A stretch of 64,000 nt of DNA from Mercurialis annua (Eukaryota; Streptophyta; Magnoliopsida; Malpighiales; Euphorbiaceae). Below are positions 1-11,270 of the stretch, piece after piece (within the stretch, counting starts at the first letter, position 1; the number at the start of each line of letters is the position of its first letter). The DNA lies in contig NC_065572.1 in the NCBI RefSeq assembly GCF_937616625.2, positions 72,104,653-72,168,652 on the forward strand, written 5' to 3'. Made by a program: the position numbers and the translations under genes. A model generated the notes under the pieces. That model had not been told where the DNA came from. It made no database searches and saw only the letters and a list, made by a program, of their open reading frames with translations.

Positions 1-188
1 TTAATTTCCTTTTTTCTTGAGCCAATAAAGTGACAATTCATGATGAGATAGAGGTATGTTTTGATCAATATCATCAGGCGCCGAAAGACTTATTTTGATG
101 ATCAATTTCAAAACGTTTTGCAAAAACCATTAGTTATTTCTTCACACATTTTGCTTTTCATATCTCATTTAACTATATGTATTAACAA

Positions 189-1760
189 GGCAAAACCCAT
201 GAGGAGACCCCTGTACTTTATCTGTTTTGTTCGAAAAGCCCTTACCTCAAAGTTTGTCACGTTCAGATCCCTGTACTTGTCAATATTTCAATTTTAATAC
301 CCTTTTATGGACGGAAAAGTGCAAGTGTAACTCACTCTCGTTATGTGAGATTGAAAAAAGAAAATTGGTATGGTTTTTTAAACTTTTAATCCCCATAAAA
401 ATACATAAAATACACATAAAATTAAAGGATCTCAAATGATTTTTTTCCTTTCTTCTCCAATGTTATCTCCAAAACCAGTTGATTTAACAATCCTAAATAA
501 AAATTTCTTATTTATCCTTCCTGTCATCATCTTCACTTCTAATTTCTCCACTAATACCATAGTATTTTCTGATGCACAGTAACATTATAGTTCATGAGCT
601 TTATCCTTGAGCTTCTTAATGCGAGAATCACCACGCCCATCGATTAGAACAACCTCCATGGACGTCTCGCTAGGTTCAATTTCTTTAATTGACATCAAAA
701 GAGGCAACTGTCTGCTTTCTTCTTCATCATTGCACATCACCCACATACGAATTCATTCCAAGAATGTTATAAAATCCATCGGATATCCTATCACTATAAG
801 ACAAGCATCCACTAACCTTGGGAAAAAGTGAGCACAAAAATAATCAAATAAATCATTCCTTAAAAGAAGCACAATTAAATTTATGTTAATTTAAGTGGGT
901 TTAACAATTTTAAAGCTAGCTGTAAATGATAAGTTTCAGCTGTTCTTTGGGACTCACTAATACCATCCCTTTCCTCTCTTTTTTTTCCTCCTCCGCCACC
1001 GTGGTTGGAGCTGCCACTTCCTCCTCTTCCTGAACCACTTCTTTGTGCTTAGTGTTAATATTGTGTGTTCTTAGTGTTGTGTGTGCTGCTATGTCACAGT
1101 TTACAATTTGTTTTGCATGCTAAGTGTTTAACCAAATGTCTGTGTGAACCTTTTGGTTACATTGGATTGAGTCTTACACACGGGTCAAAAAAACGGGTTG
1201 CCCAGATTTTCTTTGAGTTTAAGCATGACTGAAACGTCATCACTTGGTTGTGAATTTACAAAAGAGATGAAACCCAGAAAGATAACAGTGAGTAGAAAAA
1301 TACCCAGATGGGGTTTCTTCCATTTCTCGGGAAAGTGACGAAAAGAGATCGAGGTGAAATTTTTGAGGGGTTGAAATTAGGTGGGGGGAGGCTGGAGATG
1401 TGGAGAGGACGGTTGGGGGTGAGAATTCTGGATTCATTAACGTTAGGAAGAAGATGATGGCAAAATGACCATTTTATCATCAAATTTCTTTTGTTTTACA
1501 TTTTTTAGTGAAGTTGTGAGTTAGTGTAGTATGAGTCCTAAAACATAATGCCACGTAGATCTCAATATATGAAAAAGAATGCCACATCACTTTTTTCTAT
1601 TAAATAACGGAAAGTGAGTTACACTTGCTGTTTTCCGTCCACAAAAGGGCTTTAAAATTGGATTATTGACAAGTATAGGGACTCAGACGTGACAAACTTT
1701 GAGGTAAGGGCTTTTCGAACAAAACAGGTAAAGTACAGGGGCTTCCCCATGGATTTGGCC
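189..1760. mobile_element. Non-autonomous Mutator-like (MULE) element with long TIRs
   Basis: The two ends are inverted copies of each other for about 160 bp. The left end begins GGCAAAACCCAT and the right end, read on the other strand, begins GGCCAAATCCAT; both continue with shared tracts such as TTCGAAAAGCCCTTACCTCA. The element is flanked by a perfect 9 bp duplication TATTAACAA at 180-188 and 1761-1769. A 9 bp duplication with long TIRs is the Mutator signature. No transposase was seen in the 1.57 kb, so it is non-autonomous. The interior includes a coding-like tract (585-815) and a GC-richer Gly-codon-rich patch near 985-1045 (minus strand), which suggests captured gene fragments. Confidence 0.88.
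585..815 (-). pseudogene. Captured gene fragment inside the MULE
   Basis: On the minus strand this tract reads as protein-like sequence ending ...MEVVLIDGRGDSRIKKLKD.. with a stop at 585-587. One in-frame stop interrupts it near 752. Composition and codon use look more like an exon than the AT-rich surroundings. I do not recognise the parent gene. The interruption and the position inside a Mutator element fit a decayed Pack-MULE cargo. Confidence 0.4.
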
Positions 1761-1954
1761 TATTAACAACTATCTTCCAGCTTTTAAATGGTCAGATATT
1801 ACAGATATACATTATCACTACCTCTCTATTTTGCAAAAATAATAAATTACTAGAAAATATTCAACTATTCAAATTGTTTTCATTTACTACATTACCTTTT
1901 GATCTATTTTGGTAATTGCTTATCAATTATAGTTAGCTGGACATATTAAAAAAA

Positions 1955-2459
1955 GGCCTAATGCCTTAAAAAACCCCGACCTTTTAGCCCCTTTTTAATC
2001 CTACCCTGACGTTGTAAATTTGTCAATTTTACCCTATTTTACATATTTTGTGTTTCAATTGTACCCTGAAATATTAAATTAACGTCTTTTTCATTTGGAA
2101 AAAATTTAAAAATATTCTCCATGTCTAGCATATATTAATTATATGTTTTTAAAATTTATTTAAATTTAGTTAAATTAATTAAGAATTTAAATTAGTGTTA
2201 ATTTGATTATGGTTTTTAGTTAGTTTTTAAAAATAAAGGACTTATTTGTACTTTTTTGAATAAAAAAGAATTTAATTTCATCTTTAGACTTAGTTAATTG
2301 AATGATTTCATCATTTAAATAAAAAAATTAATAAAAATTAAAATATTAGGGTACAATTGAAAACGGAAAATTTAAAAGTGAGTAAAATTGACAACTTTAC
2401 AACGTCAGGGTGGAATTGAAAAAAAGTTTAAAGGTGAGGGGTTTTTAAGTGATTAGGCC
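1955..2459. mobile_element. Mutator-type MITE, 505 bp
   Basis: The termini are inverted repeats beginning GGCCTAAT. They share CCCTGACGTTGTAAA and GTCAATTTTAC over more than 100 bp. A perfect 9 bp target duplication TTAAAAAAA flanks the element at 1946-1954 and 2460-2468. The duplication is low-complexity, but its length agrees with the Mutator class. There is no coding capacity. Confidence 0.85.
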
Positions 2460-3289
2460 TTAAAAAAACCAAATGTTTTAATCTTTTTTTATTTATGCCC
2501 AAATTGAATATTTTTCAGTCAAAAGACATCTATTAAATAAAAAAAAGGCAATCTTTTTTTAAAATATTAACTACAATTAAAACGTACTCATCGGAATCAG
2601 GCTAAAAATGACGTGTTTAAAAATTTAAATCATAAATAATTTATAAAAGAGTTGACTATGATGAATAATAATTTGAATCGTGGGGAAATTCTTCATTAGT
2701 ATATAAGGGTTGACTATTGATGAATCCCATATGACTCTGCCTGGTGATCTGTTTTCTAAGACTGTTGTAAGGGTGTGCGCAGGTTTGGCTCATGGCTTCT
2801 TAAAAAGGTTGTATGGATGGTAGGTTTAGTGGGTTTCGTATCATGAAAATATATAAATGACTGAATATTTTTGATGTCTGGAAAAGAGTGTGTATGGATA
2901 TTGGGTAGGTATATACTGGGAAAAGTTTGATGGGTGCATTATTCAACATGTAGTATGTGTTTCAGTTGGTGTTATTTGGATAACTTCTAACGTCTTTCTT
3001 TCCATGCCAGGGGCTAATTGAGCCTTCTTCTCGGCCACCGTCTATTTATCCAATAAGAGTTCTTACGAAAATGAAAGACTTTTGTTTTATACAGACAACG
3101 TCAAATGATGAATTCCGTATGCTTGCGGTGGGCCGAGACTCTCATACGGATCATTACGCATAAGCATTTTTTTTCTTTTTTAACAGAGATAGATATTTTT
3201 ATTAGAAATAGAAGGTACATGCATACGCAAGAATTACATTTGATGTATAAAATAGTAATGTCACTTTATTGCCTATAAGACGTCTTGAC
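2460..3289. other. Intergenic DNA, nothing recognised
   Basis: AT-rich sequence with a few GC-richer patches (about 2740-2790 and 3000-3150). No supported gene, repeat end or promoter was seen. Confidence 0.5.
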
Positions 3290-3605
3290 GTTCTGAGCCC
3301 AATCGTGTGCAGCCGTATTGTACCTACGAGAAACATGCTGGAATTTTATAGATATGAAGTTTTGTTGTAGAAGTCAAATGTCATTACGTATATGACCTTC
3401 AAAATATACTTCATCCCAGTCTAAAGATCTTGTCTAGTTCATAGCTTCTTTTAATCCAGGAAACTTCAAAATGCCTGGATCCCATATATATCTAAAAACA
3501 GCCGAGAATTTTCCTAACTACCTTATGTGTAGAATTAGTTGCAATTACACCGATGAAACCGTATTTTTGAGTTTATTCATTGTTGCATCGTAGTTCAATT
3601 TCATA
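3290..3605 (-). pseudogene. RNase H (RVT_3-type) domain remnant of a LINE
   Basis: Read on the minus strand in shifting frames, the tract begins KLNYDATMNKLKN..GVIATN, matching the first strand of plant LINE-type RNase H domains (K-NFDGA...GVGVVIRD). It ends HVSRRYNTAAHDWAQ, the usual C-terminal helix pattern (V-RE-N-AAH-LA). Stops and frameshifts break it, so it is dead. It is probably the 3' end of a degraded non-LTR retrotransposon. No reverse transcriptase part was recognised beside it. Confidence 0.65.
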
Positions 3606-3726
3606 AATCATGGTAGTATATGGTTTATCCCCTGTGAATCTGATTCGTGTAAGTTGTTTCGACCTGATGAAGTTGGGATTATCTCATGACTTACCTCAAA
3701 TTCTGCTTTACCCCTGAAGGATATTT

Positions 3727-3890
3727 GTTTTGGTAAGCCCATTCGGTTTTTAGGGCTTCGCCCTGACTAATTCGGATCCGATCCGCGTCGCGTACCTGAC
3801 ATGATGAGTGAGTCTCTCAGTGGTGATTTTTTGCATTCATAAGACTCGAACCCGAGACCTTGAAGGGTATAATGTGAATAGCTAAACCCC
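3727..3890 (-). mobile_element. Au-like tRNA-derived SINE
   Basis: On the minus strand there is an A-box-like start (GGTTTAGCTATTCACA), a strong B box GGTCTCGGGTTCGAGTC, then ACGCGACGCGGATC and AATTAGTCAGGGC, ending in GGGCTTACCAAAAC. This order matches what I remember of the Au SINE family (B box, GCGGCGCG..., GGATTAGTCGGG, ...TACCAAAAA tail). Target duplications were not resolved. The copy is diverged. Confidence 0.65.
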
Positions 3891-4565
3891 ATTATTTTTT
3901 AAAAATAAATTGATACATAATTTCCAGATATTACCATATTAAAAAGCAAAATAAGGAAATTGATCATAACTCCAATAGGTCTAACTCTTTAAGGTTACCT
4001 ATAGATGTTGCAAATTGTAGATGCTTCCAGTCGGATCTTAAGTTGAGAGGTGGGATAAATCAAAATCTAATATTGTTACTTAATCATTATCGATATAAGG
4101 GTTTATTCTCATAATCAAATTATTATTAATTAGAAATAAGTTAATTCTAGCTAGAAATCTAATTTGTAAATAAATAAATTAAACGGATAAATCCTATGCC
4201 AATAATAATGTGGGTTCATGTGGGTTGACTTAAGATGTAAAGCATGGCAAACATTCATCACTAGCATTCAGGTTTGACCCAAAAATATGGCTCAAACTGG
4301 TCCTTTGGACACTAACAATTATTAAGACTCGAGTCTCAACTATTCACACTTACTTTTCATCCCATTACAATTCTAGTCCAATTAATCTTGCTCAATTACT
4401 ACATGTAAAGTGGAAGATATTAAATTAGTGCTTAAAATAGTGAAAATTATTTTATTTTATTCGACTTTTTTTTATTGTTAAATTGTCAACGTTATCTTAT
4501 TTTTTATTTTTTCAACTTTAACTGTAACTATTTATTTAAATAAAAATAGAAATGTATTTAAATAT
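3891..4565. other. Intergenic AT-rich DNA
   Basis: No gene or repeat boundary could be supported here. Confidence 0.5.
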
Positions 4566-4869
4566 GATTAAATGTACCAAAAATCACAAAATTTCGTGTG
4601 TTTTTATTATTTAACATAATCTTTTAATTTTAGCATATTTAACATAAATTTTTTTATTTTTTTTCAATTAAAACCACGTGTCTGTTTTCTTTTAAAAGTA
4701 GTGTCATTTTACATCGGTGCGGTTTTAATTTAAAACGTGTCGTTTTACATCCAAAATGGTGTAGGTGTTTTTAATTGTAAAATTTTGAAAATTCATGTAC
4801 TTTTTTGTCAAAATTAAAAGATTATATTAAATACCAAAAACAAAAAAGTTGATTTTGGTGCATTTAATC
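4566..4869. mobile_element. Palindromic MITE, ~304 bp
   Basis: The left end GATTAAATGTACCAAAAATC and the right end (other strand) GATTAAATGCACCAAAATC are inverted copies, and the similarity continues through TATAATCTTTTAATTTT-type sequence for about 70 bp. No clear target-site duplication was found, so the superfamily is unassigned. Confidence 0.65.
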
Positions 4870-5495
4870 AAATCTTTTAAAAGTTATAAATATATCCAAA
4901 TTTAACAAATTCGTTGTAAATCTATCCATTTTGTCAAAATTGATTTAATTATGTCTACAATAGCCATTGAATGTGTTAATTTTTTTTAAGAAAAATAATT
5001 GTCAATTGAGATGTCAAATATATGGTTCGGATAATCAATTTTGAAAATATCAAATCGATTTTAAAATATTAGATTGATTTTTAATGAATTTACCAAATAT
5101 GATAAATTTAAATTTTTTAAAAGGTTTAGATAGATTTTCAAAAAGTTAAAAAGGTTTGACTTTTTAATACCATTAATTTTTTTTAGCTACAAAATGGATA
5201 TTAAAAATTTTAAACTAAAATTTTAAGTTTAAAAATTTAAAATAAAATTTAATGAAAAATATAAGAAATTTCAGAGACTATGGATTAAAATAATTTCTCT
5301 TAAATGGATGATTGCATCACACAGCACTACAATATGAAAATCCTTTTCTAGGCTCTCATTAACTTGGGATTTTGACCTATCAAGACCTTACTAGATATAT
5401 TGAGTGGTTGCTGGCGGCAAATGAGCTAGCCAGCGTGCTGTAGCTTCGCAATTGAACCGCATGCCATGACACAATTGATTGGTTCCATTACCAAA
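4870..5495. other. AT-rich spacer with a weak second palindrome
   Basis: Segments near 4875-4925 and 5085-5155 are loosely inverted copies (CTTTTAAAAG...CCAAATTTAACAAATTC against its complement). This could be another old MITE. Boundaries could not be placed. No gene. Confidence 0.35.
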
Positions 5496-5503
5496 CTATT
5501 ACC

Positions 5504-6230
5504 CAGTGTTTAAAGACCCGGACCGGACCGGCCGGTTCAACCGGTTAAACCGGGAACCGGATGCCTGTCCAGTCCGATTACACTCTAATAACCGGATTTC
5601 CGGTTCAACCTGTTTGAACCGGAAAAACCCGTCAATAACCGGAAACCCGGGAACCGGTTCAACCTTCATAACCGGCCGGTTAAGTTTACATCAATTTCAA
5701 TCCCATCTAACCGCAATTAACTCAATAACCCATTGTACCGCCTCGCTATTTTATCACTTCTAAAGCATAATAATATGGAAAAAAAATTCTGCCGCCTTCT
5801 TTTATTTAATCTTCTCTTCCTTTGTAAAGAAAATTAGATGAAATACAAGAATTTATGTTTCAATAAATGCGGCGCTGCTCTTTTCATATTTGCTGAGTTT
5901 TTGTTGGTTAGTATTAATTAGGGTTTCTATTCTTTTGTTTTTTTTGGACATGAGGGCTCCTATTCTTTAATATCTAATGGATGGAATTACATTGTGATAA
6001 ATTGGTTAAAAGCCCAAACTCCATGGGTCCGAAAGCTATGGTAACATAGGACCAAAAACATAAAATCTAAAGGTAAAAGTTGAAAGCTATATATGTTACA
6101 GAACTAACATAATTATTAAATTTGTTTAGATTGTTGAACGGTTCAACCGGTAGTTTAACCGGTTGAACCGGTTGAACCTTGAACCGGTGACTTCACCGGG
6201 TCTAACACCGGTCCGGGTTTTAAAACATTG
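5504..6230. mobile_element. Non-autonomous hAT-type element rich in CCGG motifs
   Basis: The element is 727 bp. Termini are CAGTGTTTAAAGACCCGGAC on the left and CAATGTTTTAAAACCCGGAC on the right (other strand). A perfect 8 bp duplication CTATTACC flanks it at 5496-5503 and 6231-6238. Eight bp is the hAT signature. Both subterminal regions are dense in GAACCGG/CCGGTT repeats. No transposase is encoded; open frames here are repeat artefacts. A second copy is at 52228-52985. Confidence 0.9.
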
Positions 6231-6597
6231 CTATTACCCATAACAAAATGAAAATGCTCTCATTTTCTAATCAATTATTCAAATTTTCAAAGTTGAGCAT
6301 GGTTCATATTATTAGGGTTTGCACGAGTTCATTAATGGCTTGAGCAGCTTCAGAATTTGAGGAGGGGATCATACATGTATGTGACTATATATAATTTTTA
6401 ATTAATTAGAATGTGTTTGTTTATTTTTAGAGATTCATAAAGAGTTTTGGACAAGTTCTTTTGTATAAGATAAAGTTCTAAACTCTAAACGGTCGCATTA
6501 CGTGAATAAAATTTAAATTTGTGACTTTATTTGAATTAGGAGAGTGCCTTAATTACCAATGCGCAATGTGTTTACTTTTTTTTTATATATATTACTA

Positions 6598-6815
6598 TGA
6601 GATGTCCTTAATCGATTCTAATTACGAGATAGCGCCTTTAAACCTATCACATTCAGATAAATTTTTACTTGAGCAGAATAAGTCTCTTATAGAAAGTAAA
6701 ATTATAGTCTAAGTTTTTAACGGCTGTATGCATGAATATGATTCGAACTCGCGATCTGACTTCAGTCATGAAAATGTCTTATCAACTCACCTGTATCTTG
6801 TGCTTAAAATAGGAT
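6598..6815 (-). mobile_element. tRNA-derived SINE-like element, family A copy 1
   Basis: On the minus strand there is an A-box-like GGTGAGTTGATAAGAC and a B box GCGAGTTCGAATCAT, followed by a body shared with 10873-11085 (GCAGCCGT..., GCTCAA.TA...AT.TGAATGTG...GGTTTAAA). Two copies sharing both the tRNA-like head and the tail in one window support a dispersed SINE family. Confidence 0.55.
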
Positions 6816-6990
6816 GTGTTTATTAATCGTGAGGATTATCTGCTTAATTAGATTAAGATTGACAAGATAGGTTAATATTCTATCAAAGCAATCGGTTAAT
6901 ATTGCTACATAGAGTTTGGAAATTAATTAAGTAAAATGGTACATTGTACTTGTAGAAAATGACAAATTAATGTTACCTTTTAATATACTA

Positions 6991-7277
6991 TTCTCTCCAT
7001 TCTGAAATAGTTTTCGCTTTGGGAGATTTTTTTGTTCTATAATACTTGTTACCTTAGAATATCAAAAAAGCATTTATTGCTAATATTTTTACACATATAT
7101 TCCTCATCAATTCATTGAAAGAATACAAAAATACAAATAAAGAGTCATACTAATTAATGTTAACAAGTTTTAAAAAGGGCTAATTTAATAAAAATATTTA
7201 TAATTTTAGACATATTTATTGATTTATTAATTTGTATGAAAATAGATAAAACGACAACTATTTCAGAATGAAGGGAC
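6991..7277. mobile_element. Stowaway-type MITE
   Basis: Inverted ends TTCTCTCCATTCTGAAATAG and GTCCCTTCATTCTGAAATAG with flanking TA dinucleotides (6989-6990, 7278-7279). This is the plant Stowaway (Tc1/mariner) end consensus (CTCCCTCC-TTC). Length is about 287 bp and there is no coding capacity. Confidence 0.8.
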
Positions 7278-7279
7278 TA

Positions 7280-8177
7280 TATAATTCATACTAATTTTTA
7301 TATAAATGTTGCATGTAACCACAAAGATTTGATTTGGACTAGTTCAATAACAACAAAATCCCAATTAACATTTACCGAAATGGGATGACTCTTGAACAAC
7401 TAAACACTAAATCTAAGAAATTTTTTATTCAACCATTTATGAATCTGCAAATGATTTAAGTTATAAATATTCAGCAGGAGGCTTCTTTTATCAAAGATTC
7501 TTGAGGAGCTCTTCATTGAACACAACAACCGCATTGAGTATTAATTTCCTTAATTATATTACAACCGGCTACAAATCCCTGTGCTTGCGGACATGTACAT
7601 GCACAATATACAAATAAAAAAAAAAGTATTAATAAGCAGGAAGGAGCTGAGAAAGACAAAATAAACGTCAAGTTATATTAGACGATCTTCTATAAATTAA
7701 ATTTGACTATCATTTTAATTTTTGATAGTTTCATAATTTGTTAATGTTTTCTTTTTATCATCTCACATCTTTTCTAGTCTCGCCACTATTTATGATAATT
7801 AAATTATTATTGCTGGATACAGTGCTAATAAATAAAATCAGCTAATTAATTGAGCAAAGATATATATATTGGTTTTGTTTATTTATGATAATCGGATGAA
7901 TTATAACCACTCAATAATATATTTCATCCGATTAAGCATTGTTTTGTTTATTTATGATAATCGGATGAATTATAACCACTTTGACATGAAATTAATGAAA
8001 TAGATTAAGAGATAATAGGTCATGTATATAGTATTTCTTCATTCACCCTTTATGCTTCTTTTTTCAAGTCTTATGTGTAGTACATAATACTTTAGAGACG
8101 TGGAGAAAGAGGAAGAAAGGATGATACAGTACACTCACACAGTGAAGGTTTGATGACAGATTGGATGAGATAATAAT
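7280..8177. other. Intergenic spacer
   Basis: AT-rich. Apart from the short direct repeat at 7872-7980, nothing could be supported. Confidence 0.5.
7872..7980. repeat. Direct repeat, two 40 bp copies 69 bp apart
   Basis: The 40 bp sequence beginning GTTTTGTTTATTTATGATAA recurs exactly at 7872-7911 and 7941-7980. The spacer contains a related inverted piece (TTTCATCCGATTA against TAATCGGATGAA). Confidence 0.85.
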
Positions 8178-8185
8178 AAATAATG

Positions 8186-8947
8186 GTTTAATATATAATT
8201 TGACTCCTAAATTTATACTCTTTTATCCATTTAACCCTAAATTTAACGTCTCACCTATCAAATTTTTGAATTTGTCAAATAATCCGATTTGAAAACTTGG
8301 TACATACCTAAACATTGGATCTCTTTGTCTCCATCTGACACTTGAAACATTCTAAAAGAATTTATGCACGGAAAAGTTCAATGTTCATGTATATATATAT
8401 ATCAAGTTAAGAGGTCAATCAAATTATTTAATAAATTTGAAAGTTCGATAAGTGAAACGTTGAATTTAGAGATTAAATAAAGAGCAAATTACTATGAATC
8501 CCCTCATATTTGACATAATTCACACTTTAGTCCTTTTTATTTGAAAACTAAACTATGTGGTCCCTCACTTTTGTTTTCGTCAACATTTTAGTCACTCCAT
8601 CCATTTTTAGTGTTAGTTAACAAAGTTAAAGGATTTATGAGTAAATTAATTATCAAAATTGAGGGACTAAATTGTTGATAAAAACAAAACTGAAGGGTGA
8701 AATCGTTGAAAAAAATAAAAAAAAATGGGAGACTATATAGTTTCGTTGACTTCTTGACAAATATTGAAAATGAACAGAAGGGATAAATCGTTAACAAAAA
8801 TAAAAGTGAGTGACTATATAATTTAATTTTTAAATAAAAGAAAATAAACTGTAAATTATGTCAAATATAAAAAGTGTCATACTAATTTGCTTTTAAATAA
8901 ATAGAGAGATATAAATTTAAGAGTCAAAAACTATATATTCAGCTCAC
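8186..8947. mobile_element. Outer TIR element interrupted by a younger MITE
   Basis: The left end (AATATATAATTTGACTCCTA..., then CCTAAATTTAACGTCTCACC) is matched on the other strand by the right end (AATATATAGTTTTTGACTCT..., TCTAAATTCAACGTTTCACT). The right arm is split by the element at 8482-8892. Flanks AAATAATG (8178-8185) and AGATAATG (8948-8955) form an 8 bp duplication with one mismatch. Without the insert it is about 342 bp. Confidence 0.7.
8482..8892. mobile_element. Mutator-type MITE nested in the outer element
   Basis: TIRs of about 110 bp begin GAGCAAATTACTATGA and AAGCAAATTAGTATGA and share CATATTTGACATAATT. A perfect 9 bp duplication TTAAATAAA flanks the insert at 8473-8481 and 8893-8901. 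It is 411 bp, non-coding, and sits inside the right arm of the 8186-8947 element, so it is younger. Confidence 0.85.
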
Positions 8948-8955
8948 AGATAATG

Positions 8956-10872
8956 ATAGAGAAGTACCATACTCATCAATTGATTTAGAGAAGGCACATT
9001 TATCAAGATATGGAAATGTAAGAGTGCCTATTCATGCTCCGACAACTAAACAAACCTATTCTTCTATGCCCTTCCATTCCTAGGCAAACAAAAGGCATGA
9101 ACTACAGAGAGAAAGGTCTTAAGAAAATAAAAAATAAATGTAACTAATTAATTTTCATAAGTAAGTTCCAGAAAAAGAAAAGAAATTTTTGTTTGAGTGC
9201 TAGTGAATAATAGTGATGACCCCCAAGAAAATGTACCAATTTAAACACATTAGTACCATCCAACTGGTATATTTATTATATAGTGTAATTTATGCATTAT
9301 ATCATGTTCCCCATTTTCTTGATTAATGCATAGTCATATCTATGATATTACAATTAATTAATTATATGTGTAGAGCCATATTTGCGTTATGTCCCCATTA
9401 GTAAACACTAATTCCTAGTCAACTTGAAGCACATCCCTAGCTTTTTGCTTGCTTGCTAATTGGATTTCCATTTGCTATATTTGAATACAAAGATCTTTCG
9501 ATGGTAGAGATTTTGATACCACTTGATCAACTGCAATTTCAACTCAAAGTAACTCAGCTTTTAAAGCAATTATTTTAAGCATATTATTCATGAATTAATA
9601 AGAATTGAGTTTACATATTCATACCTTAAAGTGGTTTATTTGGACTCTTCTGCTTAATTTAATCAATGTCTACTAAATCAGTTTATCTTTTATATGTAAA
9701 CGGTTTTGAAGTTTATCTTACTTTTAATGCAATCCCACGTCTAAAACAGAATTTGACAAACCAACCAATAAAGGGTCTACTATCAATGTGCACCAATGGC
9801 AAAAATATTGACTAGGAACAATGTTTTAGACGTACGGCCACTCAAAAGATTGGCCCAACCAGATCATCAAATCGTTTATGGTCTACATGCATCGGCTAGA
9901 TTCACCGTAACCCTGTAATTTGTGGAAAAACGCACACCTTTTATTCATATACCATCAATTTGGTCTCATTTAACATGTTCATTTATGGTATTCTCAATTT
10001 ATAGAAATATATAGAGATTTAAATTTGAATGAATCTCCACACAAATGTGGAAATTTTGAATTTTTAATAATAATGAAAATATGATGATACTTAGAGCGTC
10101 AAATAATTAAGAATTTCAGTTAACAAAGTGAATTACTTGTTGTTGATAAATTAATTTATTATATCTTATTGTAAAAGGGTCCCATTGGCATATAACAACA
10201 TATCTTCAAATGGAATTATTGACTTTAATTCAAACATGTAATCATAGAGTCTAATACTAAAATAGGGGACATACCAATATCATTAGCTAAGGTACTCTAG
10301 ATTCATACACAATTATAAACTTGAATAATGATTATTTCTAGTAAATAGAACTAGAAGTGTCCAAGTGAATTATAGAGTTAATGGTTTTGAGTACATTTGT
10401 CCAATATCTCAAAGTACATATATACTCAAGCCAAATTGATAATTCATTTTTTAGCTTAAATAATTTCTCACTACTCTCAAACTCTCATTAATTAAACTAT
10501 AATTTTCTTGATGCCAATTCCATGGGATGTGAAAAGATCTTTGCTAGAAAGAAACTAACATATACTTGAAGAAAAAAGTGATTACTCTCATTATAAAAGT
10601 TTAAAAAGAAAAAGCCAATAATGATATATGACCTCCACCCTTCAATGTGCATGAAAAAAAAAAACAAGCATCTAAGACTTCAGAAAAGAGAAGAAGAAAC
10701 AAAGTGTTCATTGTGTCCAAACACATCTTTTCTATCAATTTAATTATATAACATGATCCAATTGATATTATCAGTTTATCACTTTATAAGGATTCTAGAG
10801 TTTTTAGTTTTAATATTCATCACATTGCTATACAAATTGTGTATGTGATAATTTTTTTTATTAATTCCATGA
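8956..10872. other. Intergenic AT-rich DNA, nothing recognised
   Basis: About 1.9 kb with no open frame of gene-like composition, no transposon ends and no RNA gene that I could support. Confidence 0.5.
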
Positions 10873-11085
10873 GCTTTTATGAACGGGTCTCAACTATGAG
10901 ACGACACTTTTAAACCTTCCACATTCAAATTAATCTCTATTTGAGCCGAATAGATCTTTTGAGGAAGAAAAAGCTTTGACCTCAAATTTTATACGGCTGC
11001 ATATATGAATACGATTCGAGCTTATGACCTCATTTAAATAAGCAGAACGGCTTACCAACTCATCGGGATCTTAAAATTTATGTGA
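10873..11085 (-). mobile_element. tRNA-derived SINE-like element, family A copy 2
   Basis: On the minus strand CCGATGAGTTGGTAAGCC resembles a tRNA A box and AAGCTCGAATCGT a B box. The remainder aligns with the copy at 6598-6815. Divergence between the copies suggests old insertions. Confidence 0.55.
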
Positions 11086-11235
11086 GAATTTATTATTTTT
11101 ATAGTGAGCGAGTATAAGCAGTGACATCGCAAATTAAATTAATATATAAAGATTAATTTTAAAAGTTGAAAAAGCCAAATCGCAAAATACATTAATTCCT
11201 TATACTATCAAAAAAAATTAGCCTTTTTTTTAAAA

Positions 11236-11270
11236 CTAGTTTCGCATTACGTGCTATGCACGTGGCTCGT
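11236..11270 (-). other. Possible Helitron 3' terminus
   Basis: On the minus strand a perfect hairpin (ACGTGC, loop ATA, GCACGT; 11249-11263) is followed after 9 nt by CTAG and then a host T. Helitrons end in a short hairpin, a spacer and CTRR, and insert 5' of T. The element would extend to higher coordinates. Its 5' TC end was not located. Confidence 0.45.

Noticed and set aside
5479..5763. Arg/Pro/Asn-rich 94-residue frame
   Set aside because: It lies on the CCGG arrays of a hAT-type element and crosses its left end; it has no family features.
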